From: DATDAW01 sp036524675 | GTDB taxonomy: Bacteria > Verrucomicrobiota > Verrucomicrobiia > Chthoniobacterales > DASVRZ01 | Assembly: GCA_036524675.1 (NCBI GenBank) | Contig: DATDBU010000108.1 | Location: 13,558 to 77,557, forward strand | DNA length: 64,000 nucleotides | Direction of reading: 5' to 3' | In this document: in pieces, positions 36,081-45,864 of the stretch | How positions within the stretch are numbered: the stretch's first letter is position 1 | Layout of the letters: each line of letters starts with the position of its first letter | Position numbers and translations under genes: made by a program | Notes under the pieces: model-generated | The model's input: the letters and a program-made list of their open reading frames with translations, nothing else | The model's database searches: none | Told to the model about the DNA's origin: nothing

Positions 36081-36545
36081 ATGCGCCGAATTGCCCTCGA
36101 TGATGTGCCGGAAACTGAATATCGTTCGCCAAAGGGTTTTTTTTGCCAGCTCAGCAAGGAAATTTCCATCCATCTTGGTGCCCGTGAGAATGAACCTCAC
36201 CGGCATCCGTTCGAGCTGGAATACACCGTTGTCCCCCCGGGAAAACGGCATTGTCCGTATCACGCGCATACTGCGCAAACGGAGCTGTATTATGTGGTAA
36301 GCGGGACTGGAAAGGCGCGGTATCCGGGGGGAATGGAGACGCTGAAGGCTGGGGATGCGATCATTTTTCCACCAGGCGAGGCGCATCAGATCATCAACGA
36401 CTCGGAGGAACCGCTCGTGTATTTGGTCATCGCGGACAATCCGCCGCGCGACGGTGCGTATTATCCGGACAGCGACAAATGGTACTTACCGCCGATCGGC
36501 GATTTTCGGTTTACGACGGTGGATTATCACGATGGCGAGGAATAG
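36081..36545 (+). CDS. Cupin-fold protein
   Basis: A 154-residue single-domain cupin. Conserved metal-site blocks are PPGKRHCPYHAHTAQTELYYVVSGTG (the G-x5-H-x-H-x3,4-E motif: H-A-H and the following glutamate) and PPGEAHQIINDSEEPLVYLVI. The beta-barrel usually binds a metal and a small acidic or sugar ligand. Substrate cannot be told from sequence. It overlaps the DUF4105 gene by 14 bases, so the two are in one transcript with lnt. Confidence 0.82.
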   Translation: MRRIALDDVPETEYRSPKGFFCQLSKEISIHLGARENEPHRHPFELEYTVVPPGKRHCPYHAHTAQTELYYVVSGTGKARYPGGMETLKAGDAIIFPPGEAHQIINDSEEPLVYLVIADNPPRDGAYYPDSDKWYLPPIGDFRFTTVDYHDGEE

Positions 36546-37740
36546 TCGCGTGCGGATCACATTGAAGTTTTTCGTCGTCTTATTGTTAGCGGTCGTAACC
36601 GCGCGAGCCGACCGTCTGCTGTCAGACCAGGCGACGGCTTCCATGTGGACAGTGGGACCTGGACCGGATTTGTATGCGGCGTTTGGTCACAGCGCATTGA
36701 GGATTCGCGACCCGGAACTGGGCGTGGACCGGCTGTACAACTTCGGCACGTTCAATTTCGAAACGCCGGATTTTTATGTCAAATTTGTCCGTGGCTATTT
36801 GAACTACTTTCTAACAGCAGCAATAGCTCCCGAGGTGTTGGAGGATTATCGTCAGGTAACGCATCAACTGGTTGTTGAACAGGAGTTGAACCTGACGCCG
36901 GAAGAACTCGACCGGCTGGTGATGGACCTGGAGAACAATTTGAAGCCGGAGAACGCGGCTTACCGCTATGATTTTGTTTTGGACAACTGCTCCACCCGGA
37001 TCCGCGATGTCGTGGCAAGGGCGGCTGATATTCAATGGCCCGCTGCGACGGCTGACACGACCCTGCGGGAACATTTGCGTCCCTACATGGTGGATCGCCC
37101 GCTAACCTGGCAGGGAATGCAGCTCGTTTTCGGAACACGAATGGATCACACGGCCGGGAGTGCGGCGGAGACAATGTTTTTACCCTCTGAAATGAAGAAC
37201 GGATTCGATGGCGCGACGATCGGCCCTGAAAAACGTCCGTTGGTTCGGAGGACGTCGGTTCTAAACGAAGGTCCGCGATTGCCGGATCGGGCTCCTCCCT
37301 GGCCGCTACGCTTTGCGGTGGCCCTTGCAATCGTGGGGCTTGTCGCGCATTCGCTCAAATGGCGGTGGGTAAGGTTTGCGGACGCGACATTGTTTGTGAT
37401 GGCTGGTTTGATTGGGGTGTTCTTACTTTTTTGCTGGTTCGGAACACGGCACTGGGTTCTGAAGGATAATTGGAACCTGGCTTGGGCGTGGCCGTCACAT
37501 CTTTTCGTGTGGTTTCTGCCTATGTTCTTGAGACGCATTTACTGGCGGGTTACAGCGATGGCATTGGCGTTGTTTCTCGTGGGGATGTGGTTCCTTCCTC
37601 AGGAGTTCCCGTCGGTCATCGTGCCTGTGTTGGTTTTCTCGATGGTTCGCGCGTGGGCTCGAGGAAAAAAAGATAGCGAGGATCGCCAACCCCCGGCTTC
37701 AGGTGGATCTCCGGTTGCGTCGGGGGTTTCCGGGCGATGA
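36532..37740 (+). CDS. DUF4105 membrane-associated protein
   Basis: A 402-residue protein from the ATG at 36532 with a signal segment (LKFFVVLLLAVVTARA), the DUF4105 domain (GPGPDLYAAFGHSALRIRD, DNCSTRIRDVV near residue 155), then four hydrophobic segments in the C-terminal third. The HSALRI and DNCSTR motifs provide a conserved histidine and cysteine, reminiscent of NlpC/P60-like or permuted papain-fold enzymes, suggesting a periplasmic hydrolase; this is inference. It overlaps the start of lnt by four bases. Confidence 0.82.
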   Translation: MARNSRVRITLKFFVVLLLAVVTARADRLLSDQATASMWTVGPGPDLYAAFGHSALRIRDPELGVDRLYNFGTFNFETPDFYVKFVRGYLNYFLTAAIAPEVLEDYRQVTHQLVVEQELNLTPEELDRLVMDLENNLKPENAAYRYDFVLDNCSTRIRDVVARAADIQWPAATADTTLREHLRPYMVDRPLTWQGMQLVFGTRMDHTAGSAAETMFLPSEMKNGFDGATIGPEKRPLVRRTSVLNEGPRLPDRAPPWPLRFAVALAIVGLVAHSLKWRWVRFADATLFVMAGLIGVFLLFCWFGTRHWVLKDNWNLAWAWPSHLFVWFLPMFLRRIYWRVTAMALALFLVGMWFLPQEFPSVIVPVLVFSMVRAWARGKKDSEDRQPPASGGSPVASGVSGR

Positions 37741-39230
37741 AATTTTTGGCGCGTTCCTGGCCGGTTTTGGCTGCTGCACTGAGCGGCGTTTTAATGCTGC
37801 TCTCTTTTCCGCCGTTCGAGCAGGACTGGCTGTCATGGCTCGCGCTCACGCCGTTGTTGGCAGCGATCTGGTTCCGAACAAATTCCCATCTCAAGCGCCT
37901 GACGCTGGGTTATTTGAGTGGCATACTATTTTTCGGAGCAACCTTTTATTGGATAGGCAAAGTGTCGATTCTGGGTTGGCTGGTGTTAACGTTGTATCTT
38001 GCCGTATACCCGGCGATCTGGGCGTGGTTTGCAGGCCTGACGGCATGCCGGCTGAGATTTGATGGTCCGCCGCTTGAGCCAGGCGACCGGCTGGCGCCAT
38101 GGCGGCGGTCGGCGACGAGCGTGATGGTCGCGATGGTGCTCGCGGGGGGATGGGTGATTTTGGAATGGATCCGAGGGTGGCTGTTTTCCGGGTTTGGTTG
38201 GAACAATCTCGGCGTATCGCTGCACGGGAACATTCCATTCGTTCAGCTGGCGGGGATTGCGGGCGTACCGTTGCTGTCATTTCTCGTCGTTTTTGGAAAT
38301 GTGATCGCGGTGACGACAGTGTCGCGTTTGATTGCCGAAGCGAGGCGGCTAACATGGGCGTCGCGCTCGGACTTTACCGTAGCGCTTGCGATCGTGCTGG
38401 TGGCGTTTGGCCAGGGAGTGCGGATGTCCCTGGAGACAGCCGATACGCGGAAAATGAAAATAGCCCTCGTGCAGGCCGCTACCCGCGATAACGCCAAATC
38501 ATTCGATGAATACCTGCAACTGAGTGTCCTGGCATCCGTGCAGAAACCGGACCTCATCGTCTGGCCCGAAGGCGCCCCTGGAAAACCATTGCTGGACAAT
38601 GTGGCCACGTTCGGAGCCGCTGCCAAGGCCGCGATTCCTGAAAACGGAAACATCTGGCTGCTGACCGGCTCGGATGAACATGCTCCCGATGGTTCCTATA
38701 ACAGCGCCTTTGCCATTGCTCCCGGAGGATCAGGCCTGCAGACCTACCGCAAGCGTTACTTGATTCCGTTCTACGAAACCGGCAGCGAAGGATACAGCGC
38801 CGGGAAATCGTCGAAACCATTGTGGATCATGAACGCAAATGCGAATCTGGGCGTTCTCATCTGTATCGAGGACACCATTGCGGCGCTCGCCCGTGCGAAT
38901 GCTCGTGATCGTGCAAATGTGCTCGTGAATTTAACCAATGACGGAATGTTCGACGACCGCGTCGCGGAGCGTCAACATTTCCTAAATGCGCTATTCCGAG
39001 CGCCGGAGACAGGCCTGCCATTGATCCGTTGTGCCAATACGGGTGTAACGGCGATCGTCGACCGTCAGGGGAGGGTAACGCAGCTGTTGGAAGCAGGATC
39101 CCCGGGCATTCTGGTTGGCGAAGTAAATTTTCCCGTGAGCGGCGCACGAACTTTTTACACACAATGGGGAGATTGGTTCGTGGCAGCGTGCGCGGGAATC
39201 GTAGCTCTCCGGCTCTTGTTTGCACGTTGA
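37737..39230 (+). CDS. lnt: Apolipoprotein N-acyltransferase
   Basis: Adds the third acyl chain to the N-terminal cysteine of lipoproteins in the inner membrane. The 497-residue protein has several N-terminal membrane helices and a C-terminal nitrilase domain with the Glu-Lys-Cys triad: WPEGAPGKPL (glutamate), the KRYLIPFYE lysine region, and ICIEDT (catalytic cysteine), followed by VLVNLTNDGMFDD. It shares an operon with the DUF4105 gene through an ATGA overlap. The presence of lnt fits an outer membrane with triacylated lipoproteins. Confidence 0.94.
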   Translation: MKFLARSWPVLAAALSGVLMLLSFPPFEQDWLSWLALTPLLAAIWFRTNSHLKRLTLGYLSGILFFGATFYWIGKVSILGWLVLTLYLAVYPAIWAWFAGLTACRLRFDGPPLEPGDRLAPWRRSATSVMVAMVLAGGWVILEWIRGWLFSGFGWNNLGVSLHGNIPFVQLAGIAGVPLLSFLVVFGNVIAVTTVSRLIAEARRLTWASRSDFTVALAIVLVAFGQGVRMSLETADTRKMKIALVQAATRDNAKSFDEYLQLSVLASVQKPDLIVWPEGAPGKPLLDNVATFGAAAKAAIPENGNIWLLTGSDEHAPDGSYNSAFAIAPGGSGLQTYRKRYLIPFYETGSEGYSAGKSSKPLWIMNANANLGVLICIEDTIAALARANARDRANVLVNLTNDGMFDDRVAERQHFLNALFRAPETGLPLIRCANTGVTAIVDRQGRVTQLLEAGSPGILVGEVNFPVSGARTFYTQWGDWFVAACAGIVALRLLFAR

Positions 39231-39329
39231 CCTCGTCCGGCAAAGTGCCAGGCCATAGTACCGATTTTGCAGACGGTCGTCCGAAAAATCGGGCGAGATT
39301 GCGCGCCGATGTGACCGGTCGACGATGGG

Positions 39330-40820
39330 TTAACGGACTATTAATTTTTGGCCTGCGGTGAAGATGCAACCGTCCGCGTCGGTAGCTCGGATGGTTAGTG
39401 TGTGGTCGCCGGCAGGGAGATCGACGGGAAAATAGCCGCGCCAGAGATGATTGCAGATCACGGGGTCTGGGAAACGTCGCCACGAGACGGGCGCGGGCGT
39501 TGCGTTTTGAGCGAGGAATTTTGCGGCGTAGGCTGGGTCCCAGCTTCCTTCAATGCGGCGAAGTGGACGCCAGGGACGATCGCCGAGGCGATATTCGACT
39601 TTCCAGTCATCGTGGCCATTATAAACATTGGCGTAGAATGAAACCCAGGGTTCGCTCGCTTTGATGGCGAGTGGTGCATGGATGCCGATCTGATTGGTCG
39701 CGAAATCGAGGAGCGAAGGGTGGTAGTCGGCATGATAGGTGTCCGTGCCATGAAAGCTCACAATGGCATACCCGGGCGGCGTGCCGTCCCACATCGTCGC
39801 TGGAGGAACGCCGTTCTTGCCAGGTGGGCCGCTCCAGAAACTACCGCAGGCGGCGGCAACGTTGTATTCGTGGAGCTTATCTGGGCTGTGAAACCAATGT
39901 TGCTGCGCATGGGTGTGGCCGGTGAGAAACAGGACATTTTTACGATTGGCCAGTAGTTGGAATAATTTTACCCTATCGACTGCACGGAACGTGTCCGTAT
40001 TCGGGCCGCCAGTATTGAAAAATGGAATATGCGCCATGACGACGACCCGAACGTCCGCCTGGGTATTGCGAAGCAGGTTTTCGATGAATGTTAGCTGATT
40101 GTCCGTGAGACCTCCGACATATTTGCCGTTGCCGAGCAGGCGGATATCATCAAGAGCGACGAAGAGAACTTTGGCGTATTGAAAAGCGTACGTCGCGGGA
40201 CCGTATACGGATTCGAAAGCGGCCACCGCTTTTTCCGGATTGGCGGTGAGATCGACGTCGTGGTTGCCGTTCAGGTAGTAGGCTGGGATGCGGATCTTCG
40301 CCGTGGCGACATTGACGTTGTCGAAGAGGTCGAGTTTGTCATTGACGACATCGCCGAGCGTGACGGCGAAAGCCGGTTTGTCCGTCACTTGAGACAACGG
40401 CGTGATGACTGACCTGTCATAGTAGCCGATTTCCTCTTCATTATTCACTTGAGGGTCGGCCATCACCAACACTTTGAAGGAGTCGGATTCGACGGAGGAT
40501 TTTAGTGGGAAGTCGAGCTTTTCGGAGGCGCGGCGATGGAACTGCGGGAGTTGGAGGTTGTTGATGGGAACACTCCAGCCGCGAGGTTTGATGACGAAAA
40601 TGAAGCCATCTTCACGCGGAGGGGAGGGAAGGTTGAAGGCGCCCTGAGAATCGGTTAGGACGATATCGCGGCCATTGGATACCGCGACATTTGGGAGTCC
40701 AGGTTCGTTGGGATCCCGTGTTGAATTGGAATTCCTGTCATCGAAAACGGATCCAGTGAGAGATCCGGCGAGGGTGGTGGCAGTGAGTGCAAAGAAAGAT
40801 ACCCAGCCCGCGGCACGCAT
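39330..40820 (-). CDS. Calcineurin-like metallophosphoesterase, secreted
   Basis: The ATG at 40820 gives 496 residues with a signal peptide (GWVSFFALTATTLAGS), an N-terminal beta domain (SVFDDRNSNSTRDPNEPGLPNVAV, like a carbohydrate-binding or calcineurin N-domain), then the phosphoesterase core: VMADPQVN, LGDVVND, LNGNHDVD, VVMAHIPFFN and LTGHTHAQQHW. A beta C-terminal domain follows. It starts eight bases after the ileS stop, so it is likely co-transcribed with it. Confidence 0.88.
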   Translation of the reverse strand: MRAAGWVSFFALTATTLAGSLTGSVFDDRNSNSTRDPNEPGLPNVAVSNGRDIVLTDSQGAFNLPSPPREDGFIFVIKPRGWSVPINNLQLPQFHRRASEKLDFPLKSSVESDSFKVLVMADPQVNNEEEIGYYDRSVITPLSQVTDKPAFAVTLGDVVNDKLDLFDNVNVATAKIRIPAYYLNGNHDVDLTANPEKAVAAFESVYGPATYAFQYAKVLFVALDDIRLLGNGKYVGGLTDNQLTFIENLLRNTQADVRVVVMAHIPFFNTGGPNTDTFRAVDRVKLFQLLANRKNVLFLTGHTHAQQHWFHSPDKLHEYNVAAACGSFWSGPPGKNGVPPATMWDGTPPGYAIVSFHGTDTYHADYHPSLLDFATNQIGIHAPLAIKASEPWVSFYANVYNGHDDWKVEYRLGDRPWRPLRRIEGSWDPAYAAKFLAQNATPAPVSWRRFPDPVICNHLWRGYFPVDLPAGDHTLTIRATDADGCIFTAGQKLIVR

Positions 40821-40828
40821 CGTGAAGC

Positions 40829-43549
40829 CTACTTCACGACCGCTGCGCAGCGATCGCAGAGGTGCGGATGGGCGGGGCTGAGGCCGACGGTGGGACGATG
40901 GCGCCAGCAGCGTTCGCAGCGGGGGTAGTCCGTTTTTGCGACGAGTAGTTCGCCTTTCCAAGACATGAGTTCGCCTCCTTTTTCCACCGTAATTCCCGAA
41001 TTAATCTGAAGGTCGCTCAAAATGAGGAATTCCTCGATTTCGGAGAGATCCAGGTCGGGTTTCTCCGAATCTGGAACGGAAACAATCACGCGGGCTTCCA
41101 GCGCGTTGCCGATGAGTTTCTCCTGCCTGCGCGCTTCGATTCCCTGCGCGACGCCGGAGCGCAGCGACATGAGTTTTTCGGCCTCGGCTTCGACCTCGGG
41201 ATTGACGGGGTAATCGTCCGGCGAGGGGAAGAGCTCGAGATGGACGGATGTTTTCTTGCCGGAAGCGGCCCATGCTTCGTCAGCCGTGAACGCGAGAACC
41301 GGCGCGAGAAGACGTGTGAGCGCATCGAAGATGCGGTGCATGACCGTTTGCGTCGAACGCCTGCGCGGTGAATCGGGGGCATCGCAATACATGCGGTCCT
41401 TGGTGATGTCCACGTAGAGACTGCTCAAGTCGACGGCGCAGAATTGGTTGATACTGTGATAGACTCTTAGGAATTCGTAGGAATCGTAGCCTTCGCGGCT
41501 GGCGCGAACGGCGGCGCCGAGACGGCTAAGGGCCCAGCGGTCGATGAATGTTAGTTCTGCATCGGGGACAGCGTCAGTTGCCGGATCAAAATCGTAAAGA
41601 TTTGCCAGCAGGATGCGGAGCGTGTTCCGGATGCGCCGATAGGTGTCGGCCAAGCGCGTAAACATTTCCTCGCCGAATGGAACTTCGTCGGGGTAGTTAG
41701 TGCTGCTAACCCAGAGGCGAACAATGTCGGCGCCGTATTTTTCCACGTAATGCTTCGCGTCCATCGGCTTTTGATAGTCGCTGGACTTGGAAATTTTCTT
41801 TCCGTCGGTATCGACCACGAAACCGTTGGTAGCGACGGCTTTGTACGGGGCGACACCTTCGATGGCGACGCTGGTTAGCAGGGACGATTGAAACCAGCCA
41901 CGGTGCTGGTCGGTGCCTTCGATGTAAACGTCGGCTGGAAAATGCAGTTCCGGTCGTCTTTTCAAAACTGCCTGGTGACTCGTGCCGGAATCGATCCAGA
42001 CATCAAGCGTGTCGTTGCGGCGGGTTGTGCCTTCGGGGAGTCCCACGAGGGCAGCCCATTCAGCATCTGTTTTTTCGAACCAAAGATTGGTGCCATTTTT
42101 CTCGATCAAATCGGCGACCTTGCGAGCGGTGGCTGCGTCGAGGATAGCCTGGCCACCTGCCGTGTAGAAAACCGGCAACGGCACGCCCCACGTGCGTTGG
42201 CGCGAAATGCACCAGTCGGGACGGGCCTCGACCGTTCCGGCGATGCGGTTGCGGCCCCATGCAGGGATCCATTGGACTGAATCGATGGCCTTAAGCGCGT
42301 CTTTGCGGATGTCGTCGAGGCGGATAAAAAATTGCTCCACCGCCCGGAAAACGATCGGCGTTTTGGAGCGCCAACAATGCGGATAACTGTGGACGTATTT
42401 CTGCTCCGCTAAAAGAGACCCGCTTTCCTTGAGCAGCGCGACGATATCGGCGTTTGCGTCAAAGACGTATTTACCAGTGAGCGCGGGCACGCCGGCTTCG
42501 GCAGTTAGACGCCCGTTGTCGTCGACGGGTGAAAGGATCGGCAGTTTGTTTGCGATGCCGGAAATGTAGTCATCCGCGCCGTGCCCGGGCGCCGTGTGAA
42601 CCTGGCCGGTGCCGGTGTCCATCGTTACGTAATCGCCGGTGATGACGAGCGATTTGCGGTCTAGAAAAGGATGCTGCGCCAGATTCCCGGCGAGTTCCTG
42701 GCCGGTTAAACTGGCGAATTCTTCCTGCATGGTAAGTCCCGTTTCCTGCTGGAATGCTCCCAGGAGCGGGCGTGCGATCACGAACGCGCGTTGGTCGAAA
42801 CGCCCCACGACATATTCCTGCTTCGGATGAACGGCGATTGCGACGTTGGCAGGAAGCGTCCAGGGTGTCGTGGTCCAGATAACCATGTCGGCTTTTCCGG
42901 CGAGCGGACCGGTCACGAGGGGGAAGGTGACAAAAATGGCTGGATCGGTGCGTTCCGCGTACTCGACTTCGGCTTCGGCAAGTGCTGTCTGCGCGCCGGT
43001 GCTCCAATAGACGGGTTTTTTGGACTGATAAACGAGCCCCTTTTCCACAAAAACCGCGAAGGACCGGATAATATCCGCCTCGTATTCGGGATCGAGCGTG
43101 AGGTACGGATTCTCCCAGTCGCCAAGAACCCCGAGCCGTTTAAACTGATTGCGCTGGATATCGATGAATTTCCGCGCGTATGCCTCGGATTTTTTTCGGA
43201 TTTCGGCCGGGGACAGCCCGCGCGATTCCTTCACGACTTTGAACTCAATGGGCAGCCCGTGGCAATCCCAGCCTGGCACGTATGGCGCGCGGAAGCCGGC
43301 CATGGTCTTCGATTTTACAATGAAATCCTTGAGGATCTTGTTCATCGCCGTGCCCATGTGGACGTCGCCGTTGGCGAAAGGCGGGCCATCGTGCAGTACG
43401 AATAGCGGAGCATCCTTGCGTGCGCTTTGAATCTGCTGGTAAAGACCGTTCTTTTCCCAGTCGGCGAGCATTGCGGGCTCGCGGGTGGTCAGACCGGCTT
43501 TCATGGCGAAATCGGTCTTTGGCAAATTGAGCGTGTCTTTGTAATTCAT
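40829..43549 (-). CDS. ileS: Isoleucyl-tRNA synthetase
   Basis: Charges tRNA-Ile. The chosen ATG at 43549 gives 906 residues starting MNYKDTLNLPKTDFAM. Class I motifs: PFANGDVHMGTAMNK (HIGH-type) and KKISKS. The C-terminal zinc finger CERCWRHRP...CDRCAAVV is present, as in the bacterial type. Two ATGs lie in frame within six bases; the second was preferred because it begins the family's usual N-terminus. Confidence 0.97.
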   Translation of the reverse strand: MNYKDTLNLPKTDFAMKAGLTTREPAMLADWEKNGLYQQIQSARKDAPLFVLHDGPPFANGDVHMGTAMNKILKDFIVKSKTMAGFRAPYVPGWDCHGLPIEFKVVKESRGLSPAEIRKKSEAYARKFIDIQRNQFKRLGVLGDWENPYLTLDPEYEADIIRSFAVFVEKGLVYQSKKPVYWSTGAQTALAEAEVEYAERTDPAIFVTFPLVTGPLAGKADMVIWTTTPWTLPANVAIAVHPKQEYVVGRFDQRAFVIARPLLGAFQQETGLTMQEEFASLTGQELAGNLAQHPFLDRKSLVITGDYVTMDTGTGQVHTAPGHGADDYISGIANKLPILSPVDDNGRLTAEAGVPALTGKYVFDANADIVALLKESGSLLAEQKYVHSYPHCWRSKTPIVFRAVEQFFIRLDDIRKDALKAIDSVQWIPAWGRNRIAGTVEARPDWCISRQRTWGVPLPVFYTAGGQAILDAATARKVADLIEKNGTNLWFEKTDAEWAALVGLPEGTTRRNDTLDVWIDSGTSHQAVLKRRPELHFPADVYIEGTDQHRGWFQSSLLTSVAIEGVAPYKAVATNGFVVDTDGKKISKSSDYQKPMDAKHYVEKYGADIVRLWVSSTNYPDEVPFGEEMFTRLADTYRRIRNTLRILLANLYDFDPATDAVPDAELTFIDRWALSRLGAAVRASREGYDSYEFLRVYHSINQFCAVDLSSLYVDITKDRMYCDAPDSPRRRSTQTVMHRIFDALTRLLAPVLAFTADEAWAASGKKTSVHLELFPSPDDYPVNPEVEAEAEKLMSLRSGVAQGIEARRQEKLIGNALEARVIVSVPDSEKPDLDLSEIEEFLILSDLQINSGITVEKGGELMSWKGELLVAKTDYPRCERCWRHRPTVGLSPAHPHLCDRCAAVVK

Positions 43550-43622
43550 CGTCATCAAAGGGACGGCGAAAATAGAGCGTGAATCGGGCACAGGCAAGGC
43601 CCGCGAGTTGGGACGCCGGCAT

Positions 43623-44084
43623 TCACTGGACGACGCAGATTCGAGCGACCGGTGCGGCTATTGAATCGCCTGCTTTTTTGCCAATCAATTGACCGCCCAA
43701 TGGCGAAGCCGGTGTGATGACGGTCATGGTTTTTCCGTCGAGCTCGATTTCTATGCCACCGGCTGCCGGGCCAAGGAAAAACCAGTCGCGCACACCGGAA
43801 AACTCGAGTTCGACAAGCGCACCGAGGTCGACGGGATCGTCGGAACCGAAGTCGCGAAGCGGAAATTTTTCGAAAGCTGCGGCGGCCTGCATCGCGGCAA
43901 GGGCCTGTTTGGCAAGACCATCGGCGAGATAATTCTCCTCCGTGGAACGTGTGTCGTATTTGCCTTCGGCCTTGGTCTCGGGGTCGTTCCCGGTGGCGCG
44001 TGCCTGTTTCGAAGTCGTGCGCCGCGTGTCGAACTCTGCGCGGAGTTTTTCAAGAATGGCGGCAACGATTCGGGGTTTGTTCAT
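43623..44084 (-). CDS. GreA/GreB-like transcription factor, C-terminal-domain protein
   Basis: From the ATG at 44084 the protein has 153 residues: a helical N-terminal part with TEENYLADGLAKQALAAMQAA, then the GreA-type FKBP-like C-terminal domain with LVELEFSGVRDWFFLGPAAGG and SPLGGQLIGKKAGDSIAAP, the SPLG-x-LLGKKxGDxV signature. The long coiled coil with the tip acidic pair of true GreA is shortened, so transcript cleavage activity is uncertain. The gene is divergent from the rhlE-type helicase. Confidence 0.78.
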   Translation of the reverse strand: MNKPRIVAAILEKLRAEFDTRRTTSKQARATGNDPETKAEGKYDTRSTEENYLADGLAKQALAAMQAAAAFEKFPLRDFGSDDPVDLGALVELEFSGVRDWFFLGPAAGGIEIELDGKTMTVITPASPLGGQLIGKKAGDSIAAPVARICVVQ

Positions 44085-44216
44085 CAAGGGACATTCGCAG
44101 AAATATGATGTTTGGTGAACACCGAGCCTTCTTTTACCCACAAGTCTTATTGTGGACAGTGGCGCCAAAATCTCCGTCCGTGCGTTGAGGTCATTTCTGG
44201 GGCATACTGGGCGCTT

Positions 44217-45518
44217 ATGCCTTTTCGTTCGCTCGGCCTTGCGCCAAGAGTCCTTCAAGCCGTGCAGGAAGCCGGTTACACCGAACCCACGCCCATTCAG
44301 GCCGCGGCTATTCCCGCCATTTTAACCGGACGCGATCTCATCGGCATCGCCCAGACCGGCACGGGAAAGACCGCCGCGTTCACGTTGCCCGTGCTCACGA
44401 AGCTGGCCTCGCAAATCACCGATTGGACCACTCAACGCACCCTCGCGCTCATTCTGGCGCCCACACGCGAACTCGCCGTGCAGATCGAGGAAAACGTGAA
44501 GGCTTACGCGCATCATTTGCCCCTTCGCGTCGCCACCGTCTTCGGCGGAGTGGGCGAACGTCCACAAATCCAGGCACTGAAATCCGGAGCTCACGTTGTC
44601 ATCGCGTGCCCCGGGCGTTTGCTCGACCTCATGCAACAACGGCATGGCGATTTTTCCAAGTTGGAACATCTCGTCCTCGACGAAGCCGACCGGATGTTGG
44701 ACATGGGATTCATCCCTTCCATTCGGGACATCGTTCGGCGGCTTCCGAAAAAACGTCAGACCCTGCTTTTCTCCGCCACGCTTTCGAAGGAAATCGAATC
44801 GCTCACCCACGAGTTCCAGCACGATCCGCAGATTGTCCAAATCGGGCGCCGCTCCAACCCAGCGGAAACCGTAAGCCAATTCGTCTATGAAGTGCCGCAA
44901 AGCCTTAAGTTGTCCCTCCTCGGGCATCTTCTTGGCGATCCTGGCATGGACAGCGTGCTCGTTTTTACCCGTACCAAACACGGGGCAGACCGCGTCGCGC
45001 GGCGGCTCGAAGGGCAGGGGATCCGGACCGGGACCCTGCATTCGAATCGTTCGCAGGCCCAGCGGCTCCGCGCGTTGAACGACTTCAAGGCAGGCACAGT
45101 CCGCGTGCTTGTGGCCACGGATATAGCTGCCCGCGGTATCGACGTGGACGGTATTTCGCACGTGATCAATTACGATTTCCCCATGCATGCCGAGGATTAC
45201 GTCCATCGCATCGGGCGGACCGGGCGCGCGCGGGCCGTCGGCGAGGCGATTAGCTTCGTGGCACAGGACGATCACGCTCCGCTGAAAACGCTGGAACGCT
45301 TTATCGGCCGCGGCATCGTTCGCAAACGAGCTAACAATTTCGACTACAACGCCCCCGCTTCCACGGTGCCTGTGGACAAACGGCCGACGCGCCCGAACAG
45401 CGGCCCGCGCCGCCCCGGCCCAGCCACGAACAACAACGGCAAAAGTGTTCGCGACGGTGGCAAGAAGCCCGTTGCCGGCAAAGTTGCCCATGCTTTCCGC
45501 CGTCGTCGCGTGAGGTAA
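44217..45518 (+). CDS. rhlE: DEAD-box RNA helicase, RhlE type
   Basis: A 433-residue helicase that remodels RNA. Motifs: F-x-x-L at the N-terminus with PTPIQAAAIP (Q motif), AQTGTGKTAAF (I), APTRELAVQ (Ia), VLDEADRMLDMGF (DEAD), FSATLSKE (SAT), LVATDIAARGIDVDGISHVINYDFP (V) and HRIGRTGRA (VI). The C-terminal tail is basic and low complexity (RPNSGPRRPGPATNNNGKS), typical for RNA contacts. Start is the ATG at 44217. Confidence 0.93.
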   Translation: MPFRSLGLAPRVLQAVQEAGYTEPTPIQAAAIPAILTGRDLIGIAQTGTGKTAAFTLPVLTKLASQITDWTTQRTLALILAPTRELAVQIEENVKAYAHHLPLRVATVFGGVGERPQIQALKSGAHVVIACPGRLLDLMQQRHGDFSKLEHLVLDEADRMLDMGFIPSIRDIVRRLPKKRQTLLFSATLSKEIESLTHEFQHDPQIVQIGRRSNPAETVSQFVYEVPQSLKLSLLGHLLGDPGMDSVLVFTRTKHGADRVARRLEGQGIRTGTLHSNRSQAQRLRALNDFKAGTVRVLVATDIAARGIDVDGISHVINYDFPMHAEDYVHRIGRTGRARAVGEAISFVAQDDHAPLKTLERFIGRGIVRKRANNFDYNAPASTVPVDKRPTRPNSGPRRPGPATNNNGKSVRDGGKKPVAGKVAHAFRRRRVR

Positions 45519-45864
45519 AAACGAGGTCTTTGCAACAACGCGATCTTTGCGGGCCACCGCAGCGGGGATGCTGGCTCTATTAAAGGACGGCCCCGGGTTG
45601 ATATTGATGGGGCGACAGCCCTCTATTGTCGGCTCGGAGACATTGCCCATCCCTGCGGGCTCAACGGAGCGAGGAGTCAATTCGATTTCCGGCCACGCGA
45701 CGTAGCTTACGATTCCTACCGCGACAACACGAATGTCGGCGGGTTCGTGTACAAATTCTACGTCTTCGCTCTGCGGAACCGAGGTCCTCCATTCCTTTCA
45801 GAAAAATTTTTCGCTACAGACAAAAACAAAACGGCTGCGGCGTTGTTCAAAGTGAAAAAGCCGC
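45519..45864. other. Intergenic region with a possible short remnant frame
   Basis: About 350 bases between the helicase and sigma factor. One plus-strand frame has a plausible stretch (DVAYDSYRDNTNVGGFVYKFYVFALR) but no good start, so it may be a gene remnant or chance. The promoter of the sigma factor operon should be here. Confidence 0.35.

Noticed and set aside
44322..45680. Long open frame on the minus strand over the rhlE-type gene (about 450 codons)
   Set aside because: It is a shadow of a clear DEAD-box helicase with all motifs on the other strand.
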